A stretch of 64,000 nucleotides of DNA from Flavobacteriaceae bacterium UBA6268 (GCA_002440705.1 DJVA01000031.1:19039-83038); one strand, 5' to 3'; positions 46,287 to 55,421 are shown, numbered from the stretch's first letter. The notes: generated by a model from the letters alone, not told the origin. A program made the numbers and translations.

Positions 46287-47497
46287 AGCACTTTGGATTA
46301 AAATTATCGCTTTTCCTCATCTATTTTGTTTTTGCAGCCTTACTAAACAGTGTAGGCATCCTGGTGGAACGCTCTCAGGAAGTGTATGGGGTGTTAAAGG
46401 CTGATGCTGCTCTTTTGGAGCCGTTTAAAGATTTATCCATTGCCTTTGTGTCGTTTCTTATTGGTTCCATCCTACCCAAGATTGGTTACAAAAGAGGGAT
46501 GCTCATAAGTCTAGGCTTAGTCTTTTTTGGCTGTTTGGGCATGTACTTTGGCAATTCATTTTGGGCAGTAAAAATACTATTTGCCATAACCGGGATGACC
46601 TTTGCCATTGTCAAAGTATCTGTTTATGCCCTCATTGGGTACGTTACAGACTCCAAGGAGGGACACAGTCAGCTTATGAGTTTCATCGAAACCATATTCA
46701 TGCTTGGTATAATTTTTATGTATTTAATTTTTCCCCTGTTCTACGATGATGAAAATGACCCGAATGCATGGCTGCGAGGTTACCTCTTAATGACCGCAAT
46801 TGTAGGCTTGGCATTTTTTATAGTGCTGTTTTCAAAATTTGATATTGTCGTAGAAAGAAAGCAAACTACCATCAATAAAGATATATTGGATATGCTCCGT
46901 CTTTTTGCCAACCCCATGGTGTGGCTCTTTGCAGTCTTTGCATTCTTTTACGTTATGACCGAGCAGGGAATCATGACATGGTTGCCAACCTTTAACAAAG
47001 AAACTTTGCATATTAAGGCTTCGTTAGCTACCCAAGTGTCTGTTATTTTGATGGCATCGTTTGCCATTGGGAGGTTTTTTTCCGGACTGATGGTTAAACG
47101 AATTAAATGGATCTACATCGCATCCTTTGGATTGTTGGCCGCCGGGATCTTGGTTTTAATTGTGATGCCCATGGCGAGCAATGTGCCAAATCAACAGGCG
47201 GCAACAATGGCAGATTTGCCACTGGTCTCATTCCTATTTCCATTAATAGGATTATTTTTAGCCCCCTTATATCCTTTGGTAAGTTCTACTGTACTATCGA
47301 ATACGGAAAAGTCAAATCACAGTGCCCTTGCCGGAATATTGGTTTTTGTTTCGGCCTTAGGAGGTACTTCGGGCTCAGTCATTATTGGCAATCTATTTGA
47401 TTTATTGGGAGGGAACAACGTTTTTTACCTTTCGCTCATCCCCCTAACCATCCTCTTGATCACCCTGTTTTTTTTGAACCGGAAAACAACGACCTAA
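46283..47497 (+). CDS. MFS transporter, FucP/TsgA-like
   Basis: A 404-residue MFS protein with 12 predicted helices. The first-half features (LIYFVFAALLNSVGILVERS; then LIGSILPKIGYKRGM) suggest the FucP/TsgA-type monosaccharide permeases rather than the sugar porter family. The substrate is not evident; a monosaccharide released by the locus is plausible. Its ATG overlaps the stop of the preceding disaccharide transporter (ATGA), and its stop is 3 bases before the trehalase start. Two MFS carriers in direct coupling hint at two sugars or at a heteromer, which cannot be resolved here. Confidence 0.8.
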   Translation: MKHFGLKLSLFLIYFVFAALLNSVGILVERSQEVYGVLKADAALLEPFKDLSIAFVSFLIGSILPKIGYKRGMLISLGLVFFGCLGMYFGNSFWAVKILFAITGMTFAIVKVSVYALIGYVTDSKEGHSQLMSFIETIFMLGIIFMYLIFPLFYDDENDPNAWLRGYLLMTAIVGLAFFIVLFSKFDIVVERKQTTINKDILDMLRLFANPMVWLFAVFAFFYVMTEQGIMTWLPTFNKETLHIKASLATQVSVILMASFAIGRFFSGLMVKRIKWIYIASFGLLAAGILVLIVMPMASNVPNQQAATMADLPLVSFLFPLIGLFLAPLYPLVSSTVLSNTEKSNHSALAGILVFVSALGGTSGSVIIGNLFDLLGGNNVFYLSLIPLTILLITLFFLNRKTTT

Positions 47498-47500
47498 GTA

Positions 47501-49375
47501 GTGGTTTTTAAGATTCATATAAGAGACACCCTAAAGCAACTTTTAGCCCAAGAGGATACCGATGGCGATACTAAGATTACGGTCGAGGATCAAGGGCCCA
47601 AATGTTTTTTATTGAAAAACAAGAGTGGCAATTCCATCGAAATAAAGGGAACGTACCATCTTTCGAACTTGCTACAGGAACTGGTCTTGGCCATGGATAC
47701 AGGTGAAGAAATCGTTGAAATACCGCTTTCCAAAATTGAGGAACTCCCCACCCACCGTATCTCGCGGATGATTCGGGACTACTACTGGAATGGCCTTACC
47801 CGTAGCATGGACGAATTAGGCATTGAAGCCCTTTTGAAAGATACCAAAAACGAATCGCTGGAGGCTACCTCCATTTTAAGGGTGTATGTACCATACAAGG
47901 ATGGGTTTGCCTTGAACTACTACCAAAACCTTCAAAAACGACAACCGTTGGAAGTCATTCAACTTCCGGAAACCATCACACCGCAGTATGTAAAAAGCAT
48001 CAACAATCAACCCGGCATCCTTTCCCTAAAACTTCTAGAAAAAGACCATGGTGGTGCCTGTGGGGTTCCGTTTGTGGTCCCCGGAGGGCGTTTCAACGAA
48101 ATGTATGGTTGGGATAGCTATTTTGAATCGATTGGGCTATTGTTGGATGACCGTGTGGATCTGGCAAGGGCCATGGCCGATAATTTTCAATATGAAATTG
48201 AACACTACGGAAAAATCCTCAATGCCAATCGATCGTACTACCTCACCCGTACCCAACCCCCATTTTACAGCAGCCTGATTGCTGAAGTCTATGAAAAAAA
48301 CCAGGACAAGCATTGGCTCGAAAGTCATTTAAAAACATGCATCAAAGAATATGAAACCGTTTGGATGGTTCTTGGCAAACGTTTGGTAGACAACGGGTTA
48401 AATCGCTACTTAGCTGAAGGAATTGGCCAACCTCCCGAGGCTGAAGCTGGGCATTTTCACCATGAAATAGGGCCTTATGCCCGTGCAACAGGAATAGGGG
48501 TTTCGGATTACGAAAAGGGCTACCAAAATGGAACCATCCAAAATCCGCAACTGGACGATTATTTTGTACACGATCGAAGTGTTCGCGAGTCGGGCCATGA
48601 TACCTCATACCGCTTGGAAGGCATTTGTGCCGATTTGAATGTAGTTGAATTAAACGCATTTCTCTACAAGTATGAAATGGATTTTTCGGAACTTATCCAG
48701 ACACAGTTTGACGATTGCTTTTCGCTTAACGGAAAAGATTACACTTCAGCATATTGGCAAGAAAAGGCACAGAAGCGGAAAGCACTGGTTAACACCTTCT
48801 TGTGGAATGAAGCACAGGGAATGTATTTCGACTATAATTTCAAAAAAAGGGAACAAACCCATTTTGTTTCGGCCACCCTCTTTACCCCTCTTTGGGCAGG
48901 AATGGCCTCTAAGGAGCAAGCCGAAAAAGTGGTCGAAAAAGCACTTCCGCTGTTAATGGAAAAGGGGGGAGTCGCATCCTGTACCATGGAAAGCAGAGGT
49001 GCCATTTCTAAGGAACGCCCTCAAAAACAATGGGATTATCCCAATGGCTGGGCACCACACCAAATGATGATCTGGAGGGGCTTAAAGCACTACGGTTATG
49101 AGAAAGAAATGGAGGAATTGGTTTACCGATGGTTGTTCATGATTACAAAAAACGCTGTGGATTATAACGGTACCATTCCCGAAAAATATGACGTAGTAAG
49201 CGCTACCCACAAGGTTTTTGCCGAATACGGAAACGTGGGAACGGAGTTTCAATACATTACCAAGGAAGGGTTTGGTTGGATGAATGCTTCCTTTCAGTAT
49301 GGAATGTCCTTACTTCGAAATGATTTGATTCAAAAATTGAATACTTTAACACCTCCAGAGAGCTTATTTCAATGA
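47501..49375 (+). CDS. Alpha,alpha-trehalase, GH37, cytosolic
   Basis: A 624-residue GH37 trehalase that splits trehalose into two glucoses. It has both family signatures: PGGRFNEMYGWDSY at 194-207 and QWDYPNGW at 510-517. The general-acid Asp is in ESGHDTS (Asp367). There is no signal peptide, so it acts in the cytosol. An unusual N-terminal extension of ~100 residues contains an EF-hand-like loop (EDTDGDTKITVED). The start is GTG at 47501, 3 bases after the MFS gene stop; no ATG in frame gives a complete protein. It overlaps the kinase gene by 4 bases. Confidence 0.94.
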   Translation: MVFKIHIRDTLKQLLAQEDTDGDTKITVEDQGPKCFLLKNKSGNSIEIKGTYHLSNLLQELVLAMDTGEEIVEIPLSKIEELPTHRISRMIRDYYWNGLTRSMDELGIEALLKDTKNESLEATSILRVYVPYKDGFALNYYQNLQKRQPLEVIQLPETITPQYVKSINNQPGILSLKLLEKDHGGACGVPFVVPGGRFNEMYGWDSYFESIGLLLDDRVDLARAMADNFQYEIEHYGKILNANRSYYLTRTQPPFYSSLIAEVYEKNQDKHWLESHLKTCIKEYETVWMVLGKRLVDNGLNRYLAEGIGQPPEAEAGHFHHEIGPYARATGIGVSDYEKGYQNGTIQNPQLDDYFVHDRSVRESGHDTSYRLEGICADLNVVELNAFLYKYEMDFSELIQTQFDDCFSLNGKDYTSAYWQEKAQKRKALVNTFLWNEAQGMYFDYNFKKREQTHFVSATLFTPLWAGMASKEQAEKVVEKALPLLMEKGGVASCTMESRGAISKERPQKQWDYPNGWAPHQMMIWRGLKHYGYEKEMEELVYRWLFMITKNAVDYNGTIPEKYDVVSATHKVFAEYGNVGTEFQYITKEGFGWMNASFQYGMSLLRNDLIQKLNTLTPPESLFQ

Positions 49376-50307
49376 ACCGAAATGTGGACATCGTATGCGT
49401 AGGGGAAGCCCTGATCGATTTTATCGGGGAACAACTTGAGCATCCCATAAAAGATACCAAGGATTACCATCGCTACCTTGGAGGCAGCCCAACCAATGTC
49501 GCCATGAACATGTGCCGTTTGGGGCTGCAGGTAGAAATGGTGGCCACCGTGGGGAAAGATGGTTTGGGCCATTACATCGTAAACCGGCTTCGAGAAGCCA
49601 AAGTGTGTACAAGCCATCTTCGGGAAACTTCGAAAAAGCCTACTACAGTGATTTTTATCAGTCGCACACAGCACACCCCAGAGTTCATTGCATTCCGTGG
49701 GGCGGATACTGAAATTACCCCGGAGCAATTGCCCGATGCATTGTTACAGCAAACCAGAATTTACCATACCACCTGTTTCGCACTCAGCAAAAAGCCTGCC
49801 CGTGACACCCTATTGATGCAAGCCAAGCGTGCCAAGGAATTAGGTTGCCAATTAAGCATCGACATCAATTATTCAGAAAAAATTTGGCCCAATAATGCCT
49901 CGGCCCTTAAAGCCATAGAAACTTATTGTAGTTTTGGTCCGCTGGTAAAGGTAAGTCAGGATGATGTGGACCGGCTTTTTGGAAAAGGATTGACTCACGA
50001 AAAAGTGTTCGCCATACTCCATGGCATGGGTGCGCAATTGATTTGTTTTACCTTGGGAAAAGAAGGCGCAAAATTAAGCCAAAAGGGACAAGAAGTGATT
50101 GCACTTTCGGCACTAAAAGTAGAAAAAATCATGGATGCCACTGGAGCTGGTGATGCTTTTTGGAGTGGTTTTCTCTTTGCATACCTCAAAGGGAAATCAA
50201 ATGAAAAATGTATGGAAGCTGCACTACAAATGGCGGCTATCAAACTTCAAAACGTGGGACGCATTCCCGATTATGCAGATGTTATTTCAAAAGTATTAGG
50301 AATCTAA
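49372..50307 (+). CDS. PfkB-family sugar kinase, second fructokinase-like copy
   Basis: A 311-residue ribokinase-family kinase with GGSPTNVAMNMCRLG (substrate signature) and MDATGAGDAFWSGFLFAYL (ATP/anion-hole signature with the catalytic Asp). It is distinct from the kinase at 19055, not a recent copy. Fructose is the expected substrate by neighbourhood, though 2-keto-3-deoxygluconate or other PfkB substrates cannot be excluded by sequence. It lies in the operon between trehalase (ATGA overlap) and a sodium:solute symporter 12 bases downstream. Confidence 0.87.
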   Translation: MNRNVDIVCVGEALIDFIGEQLEHPIKDTKDYHRYLGGSPTNVAMNMCRLGLQVEMVATVGKDGLGHYIVNRLREAKVCTSHLRETSKKPTTVIFISRTQHTPEFIAFRGADTEITPEQLPDALLQQTRIYHTTCFALSKKPARDTLLMQAKRAKELGCQLSIDINYSEKIWPNNASALKAIETYCSFGPLVKVSQDDVDRLFGKGLTHEKVFAILHGMGAQLICFTLGKEGAKLSQKGQEVIALSALKVEKIMDATGAGDAFWSGFLFAYLKGKSNEKCMEAALQMAAIKLQNVGRIPDYADVISKVLGI

Positions 50308-50319
50308 AAATAAAGAATC

Positions 50320-51900
50320 ATGACAATCATTACCTTTATCGCATTCACACTCCTTGTAGCAGTCATTTCCTATTATGCCACCCGGAAAACAGATGAAACA
50401 AGTGCAGACGGTTATTTTCTGGGAGGACGCAGCCTAACGGCAGGGGTCATAGCGGGTTCCCTCTTACTTACCAACCTTTCCACAGAACAAATTGTTGGAC
50501 TTAACGGGCAATCTTTTTCGGAAGGAATTTTGGTGATGGCCTGGGAAACATTAGCTGCTATCGCCATGGTGGTTACTGCATTATTCCTGTTGCCTCGCTA
50601 CCTGAAAGGAGGTATTACCACGGTGCCTACCTTTTTAGAAAAAAGATACGATAAAGGAACCAAAGCGATTGCCTCGGGATTGTTCCTTTCCGGATACATG
50701 GTGGTATTGCTCCCTATAGTGCTGTATTCGGGTGGACTAGCCATTAGCACCATGTTCAATGTGCCGGAAGCATTTGGCATTTCCGAAACAGCATCCCTGT
50801 GGCTGTGTGTATGGGGCATCGGGATTATCGGCTCCATCTATGCCATTTTCGGGGGATTGAAGGCCGTAGCCGTATCGGATACCATCAATGCCATTGGCCT
50901 TTTGATAGGCGGAATGATGATTCCTATTTTTGGATTATTGGTTGTTGGCGACGGAAGTCTCTCAGGAGGGGTGTCCAGGCTGATGACAGAACTCCCAGAG
51001 AAGTTTATTGCAGCTGGAGGTAAGTCCTCTTCCATTCCTTTTGCAACTATCTTTACGGGTATGATGCTCGTACAGGTGTTCTATTGGGGGACCAACCAAG
51101 CCATCATCCAAAGGGCCTTAGCAGCCAAAAATCTGAAAGAAGGTCAAAAAGGATTGATGTTGGCTGCATTCATCAAAATTTTAGGGCCCTTGATGGTTGT
51201 TTTGCCAGGGGTGATTGCCTTCTACCTATACAAAGACCAAATTTCCATTCCAGACCAAGCCTATCCCACATTGGTACGCGAAGTATTGCCGGCTTCTTTG
51301 GTAGGCTTCTTTGCAGCAGTGCTGTTTGGGGCCATTTTGAGTTCGTTCAACAGTGCCTTGAATAGTTCTGTGACCCTTTTTGGGGTAGATATTTACCGGG
51401 AATACTTTAACAAAAGTGCCGACGAGAAAACCGTTGTAAAGAAAGGGAAGCTTTTTGGGATTTTTCTTGCACTTGCCTCCATGTTTATTGCTCCTTTTAT
51501 TGCCAATGCCCCGGCGGGCCTTTTTGGATACCTCCAAGAAGTAAATGGTTGTTATAGCATCCCCATTCTTACCATCATTGTTGTGGGTTATCTAACCAAG
51601 CGGGTTCCTGCCATTGCAGCAAAAATCGGAATTCTGTCTGGCGTAATCCTTTACAGTATAAGTCAGTTTGTTTTAAAGCCAATTTATGGCGAAAACTATC
51701 CGCATTTCCTCCATGTGATGGCCATCTTATTTGTTTTCAACATTTTAATCATGCTGCTTATTGGAAAACTGTACCCTCGAAGCACCGATTTCCAATTGGA
51801 GTATACCAAACAAGTAGATATCACCGCTTGGAAATACGTAAAACCCGTAGGGCTCATCATTGTACTGATTGTGGTGTTTACCTACATTTATTTCCAATAA
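50320..51900 (+). CDS. Sodium:solute symporter (SSS/SLC5 family), sugar type
   Basis: A 526-residue LeuT-fold symporter with about 14 helices. Family marks are ADGYFLGGRSLTAGVIAGSL near residue 25, GLNGQSFSEGI, and GAILSSFNSALNSS in the sodium-site region. SLC5 members of this subgroup move monosaccharides or polyols with sodium, which suits a marine organism. It is the last gene of the transporter-trehalase-kinase operon, so it adds a fourth inner-membrane sugar uptake route at this locus. The terminator at 51912 follows. Confidence 0.9.
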   Translation: MTIITFIAFTLLVAVISYYATRKTDETSADGYFLGGRSLTAGVIAGSLLLTNLSTEQIVGLNGQSFSEGILVMAWETLAAIAMVVTALFLLPRYLKGGITTVPTFLEKRYDKGTKAIASGLFLSGYMVVLLPIVLYSGGLAISTMFNVPEAFGISETASLWLCVWGIGIIGSIYAIFGGLKAVAVSDTINAIGLLIGGMMIPIFGLLVVGDGSLSGGVSRLMTELPEKFIAAGGKSSSIPFATIFTGMMLVQVFYWGTNQAIIQRALAAKNLKEGQKGLMLAAFIKILGPLMVVLPGVIAFYLYKDQISIPDQAYPTLVREVLPASLVGFFAAVLFGAILSSFNSALNSSVTLFGVDIYREYFNKSADEKTVVKKGKLFGIFLALASMFIAPFIANAPAGLFGYLQEVNGCYSIPILTIIVVGYLTKRVPAIAAKIGILSGVILYSISQFVLKPIYGENYPHFLHVMAILFVFNILIMLLIGKLYPRSTDFQLEYTKQVDITAWKYVKPVGLIIVLIVVFTYIYFQ

Positions 51901-51911
51901 GCATGGTCTAG

Positions 51912-51949
51912 ACCCTCTTGGGAACACTACAAGGGTTTTTGATTTTTTT
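51912..51949 (+). terminator. Probable intrinsic terminator of the sugar operon
   Basis: An imperfect stem ACCC..TTG/CAA GGGT with a 9-base loop and a bulge, followed by TTTTGATTTTTTT. It begins 11 bases after the symporter stop. A 10-base palindrome GGTCTAGACC (51905-51914) overlaps its 5' arm. Confidence 0.5.
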
Positions 51950-51978
51950 AGTACTTTCACGGTGTTGAATTTTTACCC

Positions 51979-52728
51979 ATGAAATACCTCATCGTTGTGC
52001 TCATGGTCCTTTCTTTTACTTCAAGGGCCCAAATACTTAACGTCGAATCTTTACGAAAAGTAACCGACACTTCCGGCTGGTCTGGTTCTGCAAATCTTAA
52101 CCTTGCCCTAAAAAGAAACGTCAACGACTTTGTGACGCTGGGAAGTGACATCCACATACAGTACAAAATGAACAAGCACCTGGTTCTCTTAAAAAACGAC
52201 GTGGCTTTTCAAAAGATTGAAGGCGAAGATTTTGACAACAGCCTAGTATCGCATTTAAGGTACAACTACCGCTTCCATCCAAGGATCGCTTGGGAGGCAT
52301 TTGTTCAAGGACAATACAACAAAGTAAACCTTATCAAGTTTAGGGGATTAACTGGCACAGGGCCTCGTTTTAAATTAACCAATTCCGAAAAATACAAGCT
52401 GTACCTGGGCACCTTGGCTATGTTTGAATACGAAGAAGTGGATGATGGGATCACTCCATTCCAACGCACCCTTAGAGGCAGTACCTATTTTTCGTTTAGT
52501 TTTTATCCCTCCGATAGGGTCTCACTGGTGAGTACTACCTATTACCAGCCTCGTTTCAAGGAATTTTCTGATTATCGTATCTCGAGTGAAAGTTCATTAT
52601 TGGTTGAAATTTTCAAGAATTTTGCCCTTGAAACCACCTACCTCTTTGTGTATGATGCCGTTCCTGCAATTGGAATTCCTAAGTCACAGTACAATCTTTC
52701 CACAGGTTTTACCTTTAGTTTTGATTAA
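51979..52728 (+). CDS. DUF481-type outer-membrane beta-barrel protein
   Basis: A 249-residue protein with a signal peptide (ending near FTSRAQ) and a run of amphipathic beta strands, matching the DUF481 barrel family (SGSANLNLALKRNVNDFV; HLRYNYRFHPRIAWEAFVQ; a TLRGSTYFSFSF strand). It ends FTFSFD. The function of the family is unknown; the YdiY member of enterobacteria is an acid-inducible example. It sits alone between the sugar operon and the arsenosugar-type cluster and may belong to neither. Confidence 0.78.
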   Translation: MKYLIVVLMVLSFTSRAQILNVESLRKVTDTSGWSGSANLNLALKRNVNDFVTLGSDIHIQYKMNKHLVLLKNDVAFQKIEGEDFDNSLVSHLRYNYRFHPRIAWEAFVQGQYNKVNLIKFRGLTGTGPRFKLTNSEKYKLYLGTLAMFEYEEVDDGITPFQRTLRGSTYFSFSFYPSDRVSLVSTTYYQPRFKEFSDYRISSESSLLVEIFKNFALETTYLFVYDAVPAIGIPKSQYNLSTGFTFSFD

Positions 52729-52740
52729 GTTAATGGGAAG

Positions 52741-52782
52741 CGTAAGTTTTAATGACAATAAAGGACTACTTACGTATCTTTA
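52741..52782 (+). promoter_or_regulatory. Inverted repeat over a promoter before the arsenosugar-type operon
   Basis: CGTAAGT (52741-52747) and ACTTACG (52768-52774) are exact inverted arms 20 bases apart. The second arm abuts TATCTTTA (52775-52782), a seven-of-eight match to the -7 element. The geometry is that of an operator spanning the -33 to -7 spacer. The ATG at 52837 follows after about 55 bases. Confidence 0.42.
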
Positions 52783-52836
52783 AAAAATGCAATCTGGTTT
52801 TGCATCAACATCGTATATTACCTAAAACCAAACATT

Positions 52837-53166
52837 ATGACCTATTACGATCCCAAAGACCTCAGAAAATTTGGAAACATTACCGATTGGAGTGAAACAC
52901 TAGGCACCAAGTTTTTTGATTACTACGGAAAAGTTTTTGAAGAAGGAGCCTTGTCAGCACGAGAAAAATCCCTCATTGCTTTAGCCGTAGCACACACAGA
53001 ACTTTGCCCCTATTGTATTGATGCCTATACCCAGGATGGCTTGCAACGAGGCATTACTAAAGAAGAAATGATGGAGGCTGTTCATGTAGGAGCTGCCATA
53101 AAAAGTGGTGCTAGCCTAGTCCATGGAGTCATGATGATGAACAAAGTAAACAAATTGGAAGGATAA
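52837..53166 (+). CDS. AhpD-like/carboxymuconolactone-decarboxylase-fold protein of the arsenosugar cluster
   Basis: A 109-residue all-helical protein with the AhpD-type redox motif CPYC in the segment TELCPYCIDAYTQDG. The family member adjacent to arsS is known as the arsenosugar biosynthesis-associated peroxidase-like protein. It may supply thiol redox chemistry, for example keeping arsenic trivalent or removing peroxide; this is inference. It is 8 bases upstream of arsS and starts the cluster. Confidence 0.87.
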   Translation: MTYYDPKDLRKFGNITDWSETLGTKFFDYYGKVFEEGALSAREKSLIALAVAHTELCPYCIDAYTQDGLQRGITKEEMMEAVHVGAAIKSGASLVHGVMMMNKVNKLEG

Positions 53167-53174
53167 AAGACCCT

Positions 53175-54239
53175 ATGACGAAAGTAAAATCACAATCGTT
53201 ACACAAACGCCAAAGTAAGCTAGCCGAAGCGCAAAACCAAATGGAATTTCTTTCAAATGGTTTATTTGCCAATGGCGAATTGCCCACTTTTGCCGAAAAA
53301 ATAAAAAAAAGCAATCAGTTTCCCTTGAGGCCCCAAAAGTTGGAAATATTACAAATCAATGTGGGGTATATGTGCAACCAAGTGTGCGAACACTGCCATG
53401 TGGATGCAGGTCCCGACCGAAAGGAAATCATGACGCGCGAAACCATGCAACAGTGCTTGGACGTTATCAAAACCACCGGTGCCCACACCTTGGATTTAAC
53501 CGGAGGTGCCCCAGAAATGAACCCAGATTTCCGTTGGTTTGTCGAAGAAGCCAGTAAAGCAGGGGTGAAGGACTTTATTGTTCGCAGTAATTTAACCATC
53601 ATGGTTTCCAACAAGAAATACTTCGACCTTCCCGAATTTTTCAAAAAATACAACATCCATATCGTAAGCAGCATGCCGCACTGGACGAAAGGAAAAACGG
53701 ATAAACAGCGTGGTGAAGGTGTATTCGACGCTTCCATAAAAGCACTTAAGATGTTGAATGAAGTAGGCTATGGCATGCCCGACAACCCCCTAAAACTGGA
53801 CCTGGTATACAATCCCAGCGGCGCCTTTTTACCTAGCGACCAGGCGAGTATGGAAAAAGATTTTAAAAAAGCTCTGTTGGAAGATTTTGGAATTCATTTT
53901 CATAATCTATTTGCATTGACCAACTTGCCCATCTCTCGCTTTTTGGACTTTTTGATTGCCAGCGACAATTACGAAGATTACATGTACAATTTGGTGGAAG
54001 CATTCAATCCTGCTGCGGTTGCCAATGTAATGTGTACCAATACCCTTTCGGTAAGTTGGGACGGGTGGCTTTACGATTGTGATTTCAACCAAATGCTGGA
54101 ACTTAAAGTGGCCAGTAAGGTAAAACACATTTCAGAATACAACGAAACTGAACTAAACGATCGAAATATCATTATTTCCCAACACTGCTATGGTTGCACG
54201 GCAGGTGCCGGAAGTAGTTGTCAAGGTACTGTAGCTTAA
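53175..54239 (+). CDS. arsS: Radical SAM enzyme ArsS of arsenosugar biosynthesis
   Basis: A 354-residue radical SAM protein. Cys67, Cys71 and Cys74 in MCNQVCEHCHVDAGP form the 4Fe-4S-binding CxxxCxxC motif, and a Cys-rich C terminus (QHCYGCTAGAGSSCQG) is typical of ArsS. Family knowledge: ArsS joins a 5'-deoxyadenosyl group to dimethylarsenite, giving the nucleoside precursor of arsenosugars. Some homologues use selenocysteine, but here the frame ends at a normal TAA with cysteine codons. Its stop shares one base with the rhodanese start. Cofactor and partner ArsM are supplied by the same cluster. Confidence 0.92.
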   Translation: MTKVKSQSLHKRQSKLAEAQNQMEFLSNGLFANGELPTFAEKIKKSNQFPLRPQKLEILQINVGYMCNQVCEHCHVDAGPDRKEIMTRETMQQCLDVIKTTGAHTLDLTGGAPEMNPDFRWFVEEASKAGVKDFIVRSNLTIMVSNKKYFDLPEFFKKYNIHIVSSMPHWTKGKTDKQRGEGVFDASIKALKMLNEVGYGMPDNPLKLDLVYNPSGAFLPSDQASMEKDFKKALLEDFGIHFHNLFALTNLPISRFLDFLIASDNYEDYMYNLVEAFNPAAVANVMCTNTLSVSWDGWLYDCDFNQMLELKVASKVKHISEYNETELNDRNIIISQHCYGCTAGAGSSCQGTVA

Positions 54240-54736
54240 TGAAAGGAGCCTTTTTTATACTTCTTAGCTTTGTTGGTAGTGCCCTTTTGGCGCAGGATGC
54301 CCTGGATACCCTCTTAGAGAGCCATCCTTCCCCTGGCATCCCTTACATTTCTGTAACTGAAGCACGCATGTTACAGCTTCACAAAAAAGCCATCCTTTTG
54401 GACACAAGGACCCAAGAGGAATTCGAGGTGAGTAAAATCCCCACTGCACACCTCATTGGATCCACCGATTTTTCTCCAATGGCCATTCAAAAAATTGTAA
54501 GGGATAAAAATACGCTCATCATTGTCTATTGCTCTGTGGGAATTCGATCCCAAAAAATTGCCCAAAAACTAAAAAAGTTGGGGTATACGGATGTTAAAAA
54601 CCTCTATGGTGGTATCTTTGAATGGAAAAATGAGGATTTCCCCATTGTGGATCAGGAAGGTAAGGAGACCGAACGCATTCACACCTATTCTAAATACTGG
54701 GGGAAATACCTAAAAAAAGGAATTAAAGTAGAATAA
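54239..54736 (+). CDS. Secreted rhodanese-like protein
   Basis: A 165-residue protein with a signal peptide (LLSFVGSALLAQ) and one rhodanese domain: LLDTRTQEEFEVSKIPTAHLI and the active-site loop IVYCSVGIRSQ with Cys98. It should handle persulfide or thiol groups in the periplasm. In an organoarsenic cluster it could form thio-arsenicals or act as an arsenate-reductase-like enzyme (rhodanese folds and Cdc25-type reductases share the loop); both are inferences. The ATG at 54239 overlaps the arsS stop by one base. Confidence 0.83.
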   Translation: MKGAFFILLSFVGSALLAQDALDTLLESHPSPGIPYISVTEARMLQLHKKAILLDTRTQEEFEVSKIPTAHLIGSTDFSPMAIQKIVRDKNTLIIVYCSVGIRSQKIAQKLKKLGYTDVKNLYGGIFEWKNEDFPIVDQEGKETERIHTYSKYWGKYLKKGIKVE

Positions 54737-54740
54737 CTTC

Positions 54741-55421
54741 ATGGGATTGTTCACCACCAATGATACCGGAGAGGACTATGCAGAAGACGTTTTCCATTTC
54801 CCGACCTCTTCCAAATTGCTACTAATTTTTACACGCAATCCCGAGCTTGGAAAGTGCAAAACCCGCCTGGCTACAAAAATTGGCGCTGAAAAAGCACTGG
54901 AAATTTATAAATTCCTATTGAAGCATACCGTTTCGGTAACCCAAAATCTAAACACCGACAAACGCGTTTATTATACCGATGAAATTTGGCCACACGATCT
55001 GTGGGATCCAAAGGTTTACACTAAAAAACTTCAAGTGGGCGACCACTTGGGATCGCGGATGGAACAGGCATTCCAGGAGGGTTTTCAAGATGGTTATCAA
55101 AAAATCATCATCATTGGGTCGGATATGTACGACTTATCCCAATCCGACTTGGAAGCAGCGTTTACTGCCCTAAATTCGCACGATTTTGTATTGGGCCCCG
55201 CTACCGATGGCGGTTACTATTTGTTGGGCATGAAAAAACCTTGGCCTCAACTGTTTAGTGAAAAACAATGGGGAAGCAATTCGGTTCTTAAAGACACGCT
55301 AAGTGATCTAAGGAATGAACGCTTTGTATTGCTTCCCGAACGCAATGATGTAGATGTGTATGAAGACATTGCACATCTGGAAGCATTTCAACCTTTTTTA
55401 AAGCATTTACACCATGATTAA
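54741..55421 (+). CDS. TIGR04282-type arsenosugar-cluster glycosyltransferase
   Basis: A 226-residue GT-A-fold transferase of the DUF2064/TIGR04282 family. LLIFTRNPELGKCKTRLA is the nucleotide-binding N terminus, IIIGSDMYDLS the metal-binding region and DFVLGPATDGGYYLLGM the acceptor region. Members are regularly found with arsS and a TIGR04283 transferase and are presumed to glycosylate or nucleotidyl-activate the sugar part of arsenosugars. It overlaps the phosphorylase gene by 8 bases. Confidence 0.87.
   Translation: MGLFTTNDTGEDYAEDVFHFPTSSKLLLIFTRNPELGKCKTRLATKIGAEKALEIYKFLLKHTVSVTQNLNTDKRVYYTDEIWPHDLWDPKVYTKKLQVGDHLGSRMEQAFQEGFQDGYQKIIIIGSDMYDLSQSDLEAAFTALNSHDFVLGPATDGGYYLLGMKKPWPQLFSEKQWGSNSVLKDTLSDLRNERFVLLPERNDVDVYEDIAHLEAFQPFLKHLHHD

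Noticed and set aside
54180..54239. Possible selenocysteine codon at the end of ArsS
   Set aside because: The Cys-rich C terminus is read through ordinary TGC/TGT codons and ends in TAA, so no in-frame TGA needs recoding.
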